Shown: in pieces, positions 1 through 6,408 of the stretch
Layout: every line of letters starts with the position of its first letter
Numbering within the stretch: the stretch's first letter is position 1
Assembly: GCA_913020235.1 (NCBI GenBank)
Contig: CAJWBT010000026.1
Coordinates: forward strand, 1-13,263
Reading direction: 5' to 3'
Origin: an uncultured Chloroflexota bacterium
GTDB lineage: Bacteria > Chloroflexota > Dehalococcoidia > UBA3495
Length of the DNA: 13,263 bases
Made by a program: the position numbers and the translations under genes
Notes under the pieces: model-generated
The model's input: the letters and a program-made list of their open reading frames with translations, nothing else
Databases searched by the model: none
What the model was told of the DNA's origin: nothing

Positions 1-2
1 TC

Positions 3-506
3 ATCACCAACTTCCAGCGCCCGGTGCCGGCGGTCAACGTGTGGCTCAGCTGCGGAGTGAGCTACGACAGCGACCTGTACGAGGTGGAAAGGGTCTGCCG
101 GGAGGTCATGGATGAGGTGCTGGATACCGAGCCCAGCGCCGTCAAGAGTTACGGGGGCTGGTTTGGGTTTGACAATTTCGGTGACTCCAACGTGAATTTC
201 TGGCTCTTCCTTCAGGCCAGGGACCGGTTCGGTAGCTTCGTCGTTCAGACCGCTTTGATGCAGAAGCTTCACCAGCGATTGAAAGATAACAACATGGTGA
301 TCAACTACCCGGTGCGGACCCTCCAGTTCCCCCAGGAGTGGGGACCCGAATCCTCGGTGGCCCGTGGCGTGGGAAAGCCGGCGGGACGGACTCAAAGCAG
401 GGGCCACCGGCGCCCGGTAAGGCGGCGGCCGCCGCCCCGGGAGTTGCACGGCCCCCAGGAGGCCGGCGGGGAATCGGCCGGTGGCGGGGGACCCGAGAGT
501 CCTTGA
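3..506 (+). CDS. MscS-family mechanosensitive ion channel, C-terminal part (5' truncated by window)
   Basis: The frame is open from the first bases of the window (ITNFQRPV...), so the start lies upstream and only 167 C-terminal residues are visible. They look like the cytoplasmic vestibule domain of MscS-type small-conductance channels. This shows in the segment VWLSCGVSYDSDLYEVERV, a central FGDSNVNFWLFLQARD strand pair, and the closing KDNNMVINYPVRTLQFP, which matches the family's usual end (I.IPFP..t...). Such channels release solutes across the inner membrane during hypo-osmotic shock; the membrane part is not in the window. After the vestibule there is a tail of about 50 residues rich in Gly, Pro and Arg with no recognisable domain, probably disordered. 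The TGA stop at 504-506 overlaps the -35 box of the next promoter. The family call is good; the exact subfamily is unknown. Confidence 0.85.
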   Translation: MTNFQRPVPAVNVWLSCGVSYDSDLYEVERVCREVMDEVLDTEPSAVKSYGGWFGFDNFGDSNVNFWLFLQARDRFGSFVVQTALMQKLHQRLKDNNMVINYPVRTLQFPQEWGPESSVARGVGKPAGRTQSRGHRRPVRRRPPPRELHGPQEAGGESAGGGGPESP

Positions 507-531
507 TACCCGGCCGGTCACTGGTTATAAT
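503..531 (+). promoter_or_regulatory. Sigma-70-type promoter of the tRNA-Ile gene
   Basis: TTGATA at 503-508 and a perfect TATAAT at 526-531 are separated by exactly 17 bases. Transcription would start near 538, about 15 bases before the mature tRNA 5' end, as expected for a short tRNA leader. The -35 box overlaps the stop codon of the channel gene (TGA, 504-506), so the tRNA can be expressed independently of that gene. Confidence 0.7.
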
Positions 532-552
532 TCAAATGCCATTTGCGATTGT

Positions 553-629
553 GGGCCTGTAGCTCAGGCGGTTAGAGCGCGGTCCTGATAAGACCGAGGT
601 CGTTGGTTCGAGTCCATCCAGGCCCACCA
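553..629 (+). tRNA. trnI: tRNA-Ile (anticodon GAT), CCA encoded
   Basis: The acceptor stem is perfect (GGGCCTG 553-559 with CAGGCCC 619-625), with discriminator A626 and an encoded CCA at 627-629. The D arm is GCTC/GAGC. The anticodon stem CGGTC/GACCG (580-584/592-596) encloses loop CTGATAA with anticodon GAT at 587-589. The T loop is TTCGAGT (607-613). One oddity is in the T stem, where GTTGG (602-606) pairs with CCATC (614-618) and leaves a T-T mismatch at the second pair from the outside. The gene stands alone and is not in a visible rRNA spacer, although tRNA-Ile(GAT) often is. Confidence 0.95.
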
Positions 630-1056
630 AACTTGCAAATCGGCCCGCCGGGCGCATATCTTTCCTGAAGCCCGGTGGCCCGTGTTCCTGATCGAGTTCT
701 TCCCCGGCCATCGTTGCCAACCGGCCCGCCAGTCGTTGACCCCCAGCGCTTTGATCTTTGCCAGCAGCCCGGGTAGGAGAACGAGGACGGCCCCCAATGA
801 TCCCTCAGCAAGGGCCTGTTGCCGCTGACAGCGTCTAAAGGAGACCATCTTGTTCCAGCACGAGAACGTCAATCAGCTCGTTCTGCGCTCGGCGGTGGCA
901 ACTATGCATGCTCTCCCTAGGTCCAAGCGCGGCGCAGACGAACGGCCGCCCGGCCAACAACCTACCAGCGCGGTCAATCGGTAGCGCGGCAAACCCGGGG
1001 ATTCGGCAAAAGGGGCAGGGAATAGGCCGGTAGGGGTGAGCTGCGGCCCGGAACCC
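630..1056. other. Gene-poor stretch between tRNA-Ile and the SufR-like gene
   Basis: I see no convincing gene in these roughly 430 bases. The minus-strand frames here are extensions of antisense frames through the tRNA. One weak plus-strand candidate starts at TTG 850 behind an AAAGGAGA stretch (837-844) and encodes 44 residues to a stop at 982-984; it has no recognisable motif. No second copy of the tRNA 3' end is visible, so there is no sign of an integrated element. Confidence 0.4.
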
Positions 1057-1059
1057 CTA
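1031..1059 (-). terminator. Weak hairpin at the end of the SufR-like gene
   Basis: TAGGGGT (1031-1037) and ACCCCTA (1053-1059) form a 7-bp stem with a 15-base loop, overlapping the stop codon of the minus-strand regulator gene. There is no T tract after it, so it is at best a weak terminator. Confidence 0.25.
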
Positions 1060-1716
1060 GTTCTGAATCGCGGCGACGTAAAGGCAGGAGGTGTGGCCGC
1101 CGCGCACGGAGGATTTCTTTATCGGGTCTACTCCCAGAATGTTGGCTATGATCTTGTGGTCAAGAAGGCATACCCCGTCTTGAGAACATGCGACTGAGCG
1201 CACCGGGCAATTGGAGAGCCGGATATCCAGTTGGCCGCTCCTTTGTGTCAACTCCGGAGAGTACCCGCGATCGGTTAGTGCCTGCTCGAGCTTGGCAACC
1301 TTCTCCTCGTTGGATGAAGAAGCAGGCAGCAAGTAAGGCCAACTGACGTGGTCGGCGACGCGGGCGATTAGAAGGCCGAGCAACTCCTGGCCATCTTCGT
1401 GGGAAAGGTCGGCGGCGGATAGGCCCGCGATCTCGGCCAGCAGAATGCTCAGCACGGCCTTGTAGTCGCGAAAGCCGGACTCCTGGCCATCGTCCGTCAG
1501 CGCATATACGTACGCCGGGCGCCCCAGCTTCTCGCGGACCGGCTCGAAATAGACCAACTGGTCCCGCTGCAGTATGTCCAGATGGCGGCGAATGGTGGTC
1601 GACGACAGGTCGATCTCTCTCGCGAGCCGATCCACGGTCACCGACCCCTCTCTCCGCATAATGGCCAGAATCCTTGGCCGGGTCCCGCCTATTTGGTTGG
1701 TCATGGCCATGCTCAT
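1057..1716 (-). CDS. SufR-like winged-helix transcriptional regulator with Cys cluster-binding motif
   Basis: With the start at ATG 1716 the protein has 219 residues. Residues about 15-75 form a winged helix: a recognition helix around LSSTTIRRHLDILQ, then a wing EKLGRPAYVYALTDDG typical of the SufR/ArsR-like group. The C-terminal part holds four cysteines (C170, C177, C183, C211). C170, C183 and C211 are spaced C-x12-C-x27-C with a 'CP' start and a GG..SC.Y end, which resembles the Fe-S-ligand region of SufR repressors. Such proteins bind an Fe-S cluster and repress Fe-S assembly genes; no suf gene is seen here. I prefer 1716 over the in-frame ATG at 1755 because a purine-rich GGGGGTGGGGGT precedes it and a -35-like TTGACA lies just upstream of 1755. 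MAM and MTN starts at 1710 and 1704 are also possible. It is divergent from the zinc-finger and Rieske genes, its likely targets (inference). Confidence 0.8.
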   Translation of the reverse strand: MSMAMTNQIGGTRPRILAIMRREGSVTVDRLAREIDLSSTTIRRHLDILQRDQLVYFEPVREKLGRPAYVYALTDDGQESGFRDYKAVLSILLAEIAGLSAADLSHEDGQELLGLLIARVADHVSWPYLLPASSSNEEKVAKLEQALTDRGYSPELTQRSGQLDIRLSNCPVRSVACSQDGVCLLDHKIIANILGVDPIKKSSVRGGHTSCLYVAAIQN

Positions 1717-1743
1717 ACCCCCACCCCCACAAGGTCTATGCCC

Positions 1744-1772
1744 ATTTAGGAGCATAAGGTGCTGAATGTCAA
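1744..1772 (-). promoter_or_regulatory. Possible promoter of the SufR-like gene
   Basis: On the minus strand TTGACA (1772-1767) is followed after 17 bases by CTAAAT (1749-1744), a poor -10 match. Transcription from it would begin after the ATG at 1755, which supports the downstream start at 1716. Confidence 0.3.
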
Positions 1773-1822
1773 ATTATTGAGGTAAAAAACATATATAACT
1801 ATTTTAACATATAATATTGACA
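1771..1822. promoter_or_regulatory. AT-rich divergent control region with direct repeat AACATATA
   Basis: Only 7 of the 50 bases at 1771-1820 are G or C, in sharp contrast to the GC-rich surroundings. Two copies of AACATATA occur at 1788-1795 and 1806-1813, 18 bases start to start. They lie between oppositely facing TTGACA boxes at 1767-1772 (minus) and 1817-1822 (plus). This is a plausible operator for the adjacent winged-helix regulator, but no known SufR site was recognised. Confidence 0.4.
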
Positions 1823-1846
1823 AATGCTGTTAAACTTGGGTATCAT
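1817..1846 (+). promoter_or_regulatory. Sigma-70-type promoter of the zinc-finger/Rieske genes
   Basis: A perfect TTGACA (1817-1822) and TATCAT (1841-1846) are separated by 18 bases. A start near 1853 would leave a leader of about 30 bases before the ATG at 1883. The second AACATATA repeat lies just upstream of the -35 box, where a bound regulator could act. Confidence 0.55.
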
Positions 1847-1882
1847 TCATTTCAAGCTATTCGATAACGCGAAGGTTACGTA

Positions 1883-2143
1883 ATGACCAGCTGGACATCT
1901 GTTTCCGAGAGCGCCGAGCGTACGGACCCATCTCCCTGCCGGCACTACTGGGTTATCCAGCCGGCCGTGGGCCCGCTGAGCCTTGGGGTGTGCCAGGTGT
2001 GTGGTGAGAACCGGGAGTTCCACAACTCTATCGGTAACTACGCATGGGATGATTACAAACTCGGTTTCCGTGCCGGGCTCGACAGGTTGACGATGGAAGT
2101 TCAGGGGGCTAGCGACCGGGGGACAATCGGGGAAGATGAATAA
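1883..2143 (+). CDS. Small putative zinc-finger protein (HYWVI / CxxCG motif), function unknown
   Basis: This 86-residue protein has four likely metal ligands, C19-x-H21-x15-C37-x2-C40, inside PCRHYWVIQPAVGPLSLGVC and CGENREFHNS. From memory this HYWVI...GVC..CG..REF.NS pattern recurs in small Chloroflexota proteins and at the ends of larger ones, so it is probably a genuine domain, but I know no function. The tail (about 60-86) is acidic and Gly-rich. ATG 1883 follows GAAGG (1871-1875) at seven bases and lies about 30 bases after the predicted start site. It probably shares a transcript with the Rieske gene 152 bases downstream. The CxH/CxxC arrangement is not a Rieske site, which needs a final His; zinc binding is inferred. 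Confidence 0.7.
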   Translation: MTSWTSVSESAERTDPSPCRHYWVIQPAVGPLSLGVCQVCGENREFHNSIGNYAWDDYKLGFRAGLDRLTMEVQGASDRGTIGEDE

Positions 2144-2295
2144 AGTAACTCCCAGCCGTTGCCGCGGCCCCCGGTATCTTGCCTCATAGAGCAATGCCAG
2201 GAAGCGCTTGGGGGATTCATTCAGTGCCGGGCGGTTGACTCTCTAAACGGCCGCGGGCGGCTCATTCTTGGGAAGTACCAATTCAGGAGGACTCG

Positions 2296-2619
2296 ATGAT
2301 ACAGGCAGCTTTTGTGAGGGTAGCCGGGGTTGGCGAACTCTCGCCCGGCGATATGAAGGCGGTCGAGGTGGGTGAGGACCAGGTACTGCTCACCAACGTG
2401 GACGGAACTATCTACGCATGCAGCAACATATGCACCCATGCTTTTGTCCCCCTATCTGAAGGCGAATTGGACGGGGTGCAGGTCGAGTGCCCGTCGCATG
2501 GGTCGGTGTTCGACGTAACCACCGGGGAAGCACTCGACGCCCCGGCTGATGAAGACCTCCAGATGTATCAAGTGCGAATTGATGGCCAGGACGTACTGGT
2601 CGGGCCGGCGGCCGCCTGA
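2296..2619 (+). CDS. Rieske [2Fe-2S] ferredoxin (non-haem oxygenase ferredoxin / NirD-like)
   Basis: A 107-residue soluble protein consisting of one Rieske domain. The cluster ligands are C46-T-H48 and C65-PS-H68, i.e. C-x-H-x16-C-x2-H, within the box sequences CTHAF and CPSHGSVFD. The length and the absence of a membrane anchor fit ferredoxin components of ring-hydroxylating dioxygenases and NirD-type small subunits rather than bc1-complex Rieske proteins. It would pass single electrons between a reductase and an oxygenase or other acceptor in the cytoplasm. No oxygenase or reductase gene is in the window. ATG 2296 follows a perfect AGGAGG (2285-2290) at five bases. It lies downstream of the zinc-finger gene and divergent from a SufR-like regulator, suggesting control by Fe-S status (inference). 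Confidence 0.9.
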   Translation: MIQAAFVRVAGVGELSPGDMKAVEVGEDQVLLTNVDGTIYACSNICTHAFVPLSEGELDGVQVECPSHGSVFDVTTGEALDAPADEDLQMYQVRIDGQDVLVGPAAA

Positions 2620-2739
2620 CCTATCTCGGCCAACCGCAACCGGGCCGGCGACACCCGAGCGGAAGGTCTGACCATCAAGGGCCCGGAATTCGGCGCCTGC
2701 ACCGGTTGCAGAAGCAAGCGAGGAGTAGATTCCCCTATT

Positions 2740-2798
2740 TCCCCTTTATCAGAGGGGGGCAAAAGGGGATTTGGCCCGTCAATCAAGCCCTTGATTGA
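2740..2798. repeat. Two adjacent palindromes downstream of the Rieske gene
   Basis: TCCCCTTT (2740-2747) pairs with AAAGGGGA (2762-2769) across a 14-base loop. A perfect 9-bp palindrome follows: TCAATCAAG (2779-2787) and CTTGATTGA (2790-2798) with a 2-base centre. Neither has a T tract. They may aid transcription ending but look like dispersed intergenic repeats. Confidence 0.5.
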
Positions 2799-2837
2799 GT
2801 GGACAGCCACACTTAGCCGTCCATTCAAGCGTGAGCC

Positions 2838-2966
2838 AGTACTCAGTCAACTTGGTTTTGAAAGGATGTCATTCCGAGGAGTAGAGCGACGAGGAATCTT
2901 ATCGTTACGCTGAGATTCTTCGCTTCGCTCAAAATGACAATTGCAGATTTAGGTTGACTGAGTACT
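2838..2966. mobile_element. MITE-like palindromic element, copy A
   Basis: The ends are AGTACTCAGTCAACTT (2838-2853) and AGGTTGACTGAGTACT (2951-2966), inverted repeats with one mismatch over 16 bases. Inside, GTCATT...AATGAC bracket long imperfect arms (…GACGAGGAATCT / AGATTCTTCGCTTCGCTC…) that would fold as one large hairpin. This core belongs to the widespread repeat type that yields spurious 'SEERSDEESQ'-like frames. It has no coding capacity, so movement would need a transposase in trans. It ends about 70 bases before the aquaporin start. Copy B lies at 10425-10724. Confidence 0.75.
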
Positions 2967-3036
2967 AGGTCAGGACGGCGAGAGAGCGGTTCCGCGGAAG
3001 GACCGGCTTTTGGAATTGACCTGAGGAGGATAGATC

Positions 3037-4002
3037 GTGGGGAAGGCAATCCCTTCAGCTCGTAGAGGCGAAACGACGAGGGAGGGCGGCGAACGCTCTT
3101 TCGCTCCCGCTGAGGAGCGGGCCGTGGTGCGCCGGGGCGGTCGGTGGGCCGAATTCCAGAGCACCGATACGTGGCGTGCCGTCGGCGTCGAGCTAATCGC
3201 GACTCTTCTGTTCGTCTTTCTCGGTGCGGGCACCGTGGTTGTCACCGGTCAGCTCACCGGCGACTCGTTGACGCCCGCGCGGCTGGTGGCGATTGCGCTT
3301 GCTCACGGTTTGGCGATCGTCCTGCTGGTATCGGCGACGGCGAATATATCCGGAGGGCACATAAACCCGGCGGTCACATTCGCGGCGGTCCTCTCGAAGA
3401 ACATCAGCATCCCCAGGGGTGCTTTGTACGTGGCGGCCCAGGCTACCGGAGCTGTTCTGGGCGCGCTCCTGATCGCGGCCGTGGTCCCTGGAGCCATTGA
3501 TGGAAATCTGGGGTCCCATGGGCTGGCGGACAACATGAGCGAAGGATCGGGACTGCTCGCGGAGCTAATCCTCACTTTCGTTCTGGTGTTCGTGGTCATC
3601 TCGACTGCCATGGACCCGAGCGGCCTGAAGCAGATCGCGCCAGCTGCCATTGGCCTGGCGGTTCTCGTTGACCACCTCATCGGGGTGCCACTCACCGGCG
3701 CGTCCATGAATCCGGCCCGATCCTTCGGCCCCGCGCTGGTCAGCGGCGCCTGGGACGCCCATTGGCTCTACTGGCTCGGCCCGCTTCTCGGTGGAGGACT
3801 GGCCGCCTTGATGTACCGCTTCATGTTTCTCGTAAGTAGCGAGGCCGGCCCGGAACCGGCGCCCGGAGAAGCCCGGCGAGATTCAGAAACGACCCTCGCG
3901 AGCCCGCTGCTGGAAAGGGCGGGAGGCTTTCAAGGCCTCTCGGCTGAGCAGATTGCGAAGCTGACTTCTTTGGCAGAGCGTGCTCGAGCGGCGGTAGAGT
4001 AG
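3037..4002 (+). CDS. Aquaporin / MIP-family channel with long terminal extensions
   Basis: This 321-residue inner-membrane channel has both NPA boxes: SGGHINPAV (N110-A112) and SMNPARSF (N225-A227). Hydrophobic segments lie at about 50-70, 82-102, 128-150, 172-192, 202-218 and 243-265. By alignment to E. coli AqpZ from memory, the four selectivity-filter positions (F43, H174, T183, R189) become H90, H213, A222 and R228. The TM2 His is unlike classical water channels and resembles plant TIPs. A charged N-terminal extension of about 45 residues and a C-terminal tail of about 55 make it longer than AqpZ (231); the tail ends in a helical LSAEQIAKLTSLAERARAAVE. GTG 3037 follows GAGGAGG (3023-3029) at seven bases. 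The molybdoenzyme gene starts 111 bases downstream on the same strand. Whether it passes water or small neutral solutes cannot be told. Confidence 0.9.
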   Translation: MGKAIPSARRGETTREGGERSFAPAEERAVVRRGGRWAEFQSTDTWRAVGVELIATLLFVFLGAGTVVVTGQLTGDSLTPARLVAIALAHGLAIVLLVSATANISGGHINPAVTFAAVLSKNISIPRGALYVAAQATGAVLGALLIAAVVPGAIDGNLGSHGLADNMSEGSGLLAELILTFVLVFVVISTAMDPSGLKQIAPAAIGLAVLVDHLIGVPLTGASMNPARSFGPALVSGAWDAHWLYWLGPLLGGGLAALMYRFMFLVSSEAGPEPAPGEARRDSETTLASPLLERAGGFQGLSAEQIAKLTSLAERARAAVE

Positions 4003-4113
4003 GTCCCGGGAAGCGCGGATGGACCACGAAAGGCGCAACCCGGTTGCTTCGGCACGGCGTTCAAGCTCCGCACGGGGGCCCGCTGGACAAATACACTTGG
4101 AGGCGTAGAGCAG

Positions 4114-6408
4114 ATGGCCTCGAACATCGTGCTTTCGAACGTCGATTACAAGGTCATCGGCAAGAGGCCGATACGCCACGACGGATCAGACAAGGTTACG
4201 GGCAAAGCCCTGTACGGGGCGGATGTCCGGTTGCCGGGCCTCGTTTTTGGAAAGGTGCTCCGGAGCCCCCATGCCCATGCTCGCATCAGGTCGATCGATA
4301 CCAGCAAGGCGGAAGCTCACCCCGCGGTCCTGGCCGTGGCGACCGCCAGGGACCTGGCTCCCGTGCCCGACCAACTGGCTGAGGTGGGCGAAGACAGCTT
4401 CCTCAGCCTGAAGTACCTCAGCAACAACGTGCTGGCCGGCGAGAAGGTTCTCTACAAGGGTCACCCCGTGGCCGCGGTGGCCGCTGGAAATTCCCACGTG
4501 GCTGAAGAGGTCCTGGCTCTGATTGAGGTGGATTACGAGGTGCTGCCGGCGGTGACAAACGCCGAAGACGCCATGAAGCCCGGTGCACCGATACTGCATG
4601 AGCACATGACCACTGCCAGCTTCGATGGGAGATTCCCCAAACAAACCAACATTGCCAGCTATCAGCAGTTCGAGTTTGGCGACGTGGGTGAGGGATTCCG
4701 GGAAGCTGACGTGGTGATAGAGCGAGAGTACCGCACGGCCACGGTACACCAGGGCTACATCGAGCCGCAGAGCGCCACCGCGTGGTGGGCTCCGGGGGGG
4801 CGGATAACCATCTGGTGCAGCTCGCAGAATCCCTTTGGTATCCGGGACAATACAGCCCATGTCCTGGGGATCCCGTCCTCCCGGATCAAACTGGTGCCCA
4901 TGGAGATTGGGGGAGGGTTTGGCGGCAAGCTCACCTGCTATCTGGAGCCGGTGGCGGCGGTCCTCTCGAAAAAGACGCGGCGGCCCGTGAAGATGACCAT
5001 GAGCCGCACTGAGGTGATGGAAGCCACCGGCCCTACCTCCGGAAGCTGGATGAAGGTGAAGATGGGCGCTTCCGAGGACGGGTGCATCACCGCGGCCCAC
5101 GCGCACCTGGTTTTTGAAGCCGGAGCCTATCCCGGTTCACCCATCGGCGGAGCCACGGCGTCCATGTTCGCCTCCTACGACATCCCCAACCTGCTAATAG
5201 ACGGTTACGACGTTGTAGACAACAAGCCCAAAACGGCGGCCTATCGAGCCCCCGGCGCTCCCATTGGGTGCTTCGCCGTCGAAAGTTTGATCGATGAGCT
5301 GAGTGAAGAACTGGGGATGGACCCGATGGAGTTCCGTCTGCGCAACGCCGCCGAAGAGGGCACGAGGCGGGCCGACGGCGCCCGAAATCCCCGCATCGGA
5401 TGCGTCGAGGTAATGGAGGCACTCAGGTCACACCCCCACTACACCGCACCGTTGGAGGGCAAGAACCCGGGGAGGGGTGTCGCGGTGGGTTTCTGGCGCA
5501 ACAACTCCGGTCCGTCTTGCGTGGTCGCCAGCGTCAACCCCGACGGGGCCGTGATGCTGGCCGAGGGATCCGTTGACATAGGTGGAAGCCGGACCGCGGT
5601 CGCCCAGCAGCTGGCCGAGGTTCTGAGTATCCCGGTAGAGGAGGTGCATCCCTCGGTTGTCGATACCGACTCCATCGGCTACACGTCCCAGACGGCGGGC
5701 AGCAGCGTGGCTTTCAAGACGGGCTGGGCGGCCTACGAGGCGGCCAAGGACATCCGGCGGCAGCTGATAAACCGGGCAGCCATTCTGTGGGAAGCAACCC
5801 CCGACCAGGTGGAGGAGATCGATGGAGTGTACCGGCACCGGGCCGACCCGGAGCTGCGCCTGACCTTCAAGCAGCTGGCTTCCAAGCTCCACGAGACCGG
5901 TGGCCCGGTGGTCGGCCGGGGTAATATCAACCCGCGGGGGGTTGGCGGCTCCTGTACCGCCACCCTGGTGGATGTGGACGTCGACCCGGAAACCGGCAAG
6001 GTCCAGGTGGTGCGCTGCACCGCGTTCCAGGATGCGGGTAAGGCCGTCCATCCCAGCTACGTAGAGGGGCAGATGCAGGGTGGGACGGTCCAGGGGATTG
6101 GCTGGGCCCTTGACGAGGAGTACTACATGAGCGACAAGGGGGAGTTACTTAACTCCAGCCTCCTTGACTATCGGATGATGACCAGCCTGGATTTGCCGAT
6201 GATCGAAGCGGTCATAGTGGAGGTGCCCAATCCAGGGCACCCCTTTGGGGTAAGGGGTGTGGGCGAAGGCCCGATAGTGCCGCCGCTGACGGCTATGGCC
6301 AACGCTATCTACCATGCTGTGGGCGTGCGGATGAGCCGGCTGCCGATGAATCCATCGGCGGTAATGGAGGCCATCCAGGATGAAACCGGTGTCAGGAAGG
6401 CAGCCTGA
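4114..6408 (+). CDS. Xanthine dehydrogenase/aldehyde oxidase family, molybdopterin-binding large subunit
   Basis: The 764 residues match the stand-alone molybdopterin subunit of the molybdenum hydroxylase family. They start IGKRPIRHDGSDKVTGKALYGADV, the usual a/b hammerhead entry. The cofactor-binding GGGFGGK is at 266-272, AYRAPGAP at 376-383, a pterin-region GQMQGGTVQGIGWAL near 652-666, and GVGE with the probable catalytic base E718 at 715-718. Such enzymes hydroxylate aldehydes, purines or N-heterocycles with water as oxygen donor. The loop AYRAPGAP lacks the AYxCSFR signature of form I CO dehydrogenase, so CO oxidation is unlikely. Partner [2Fe-2S] and FAD subunits, normally adjacent, are absent on both sides here. 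The start ATG follows GGAGG (4099-4103) at ten bases. The substrate is unknown. Confidence 0.93.
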   Translation: MASNIVLSNVDYKVIGKRPIRHDGSDKVTGKALYGADVRLPGLVFGKVLRSPHAHARIRSIDTSKAEAHPAVLAVATARDLAPVPDQLAEVGEDSFLSLKYLSNNVLAGEKVLYKGHPVAAVAAGNSHVAEEVLALIEVDYEVLPAVTNAEDAMKPGAPILHEHMTTASFDGRFPKQTNIASYQQFEFGDVGEGFREADVVIEREYRTATVHQGYIEPQSATAWWAPGGRITIWCSSQNPFGIRDNTAHVLGIPSSRIKLVPMEIGGGFGGKLTCYLEPVAAVLSKKTRRPVKMTMSRTEVMEATGPTSGSWMKVKMGASEDGCITAAHAHLVFEAGAYPGSPIGGATASMFASYDIPNLLIDGYDVVDNKPKTAAYRAPGAPIGCFAVESLIDELSEELGMDPMEFRLRNAAEEGTRRADGARNPRIGCVEVMEALRSHPHYTAPLEGKNPGRGVAVGFWRNNSGPSCVVASVNPDGAVMLAEGSVDIGGSRTAVAQQLAEVLSIPVEEVHPSVVDTDSIGYTSQTAGSSVAFKTGWAAYEAAKDIRRQLINRAAILWEATPDQVEEIDGVYRHRADPELRLTFKQLASKLHETGGPVVGRGNINPRGVGGSCTATLVDVDVDPETGKVQVVRCTAFQDAGKAVHPSYVEGQMQGGTVQGIGWALDEEYYMSDKGELLNSSLLDYRMMTSLDLPMIEAVIVEVPNPGHPFGVRGVGEGPIVPPLTAMANAIYHAVGVRMSRLPMNPSAVMEAIQDETGVRKAA

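Noticed and set aside
532..872. Minus-strand reading frames through the tRNA (containing GWTRTNDLGLIRTAL or WMDSNQRPRSYQDRALT)
   Set aside because: These are the antisense of the tRNA-Ile sequence, a well-known source of spurious protein annotations; the structured tRNA explains the sequence.
850..984. 44-residue TTG-start frame with SD-like AAAGGAGA
   Set aside because: Rare start, no recognisable motif, and chance frames of this size are common; not enough to call a gene.
553..1056. tRNA-linked integrated element
   Set aside because: No integrase gene and no duplicate of the tRNA 3' end were found in the window.
2843..3049. Minus-strand frame with LSEAKNL-like peptide
   Set aside because: It is a translation of the palindromic element at 2838-2966, a recurrent spurious frame from intergenic repeats.
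4186..5106. 306-residue antisense frame inside the molybdoenzyme gene
   Set aside because: It is a long chance frame caused by high GC; it has no protein-like motif, while the plus strand has a clear family match.
4114..6408. CO dehydrogenase (CoxL form I) identity
   Set aside because: The active-site loop reads AYRAPGAP rather than AYxCSFR, and no coxM/coxS genes are adjacent.
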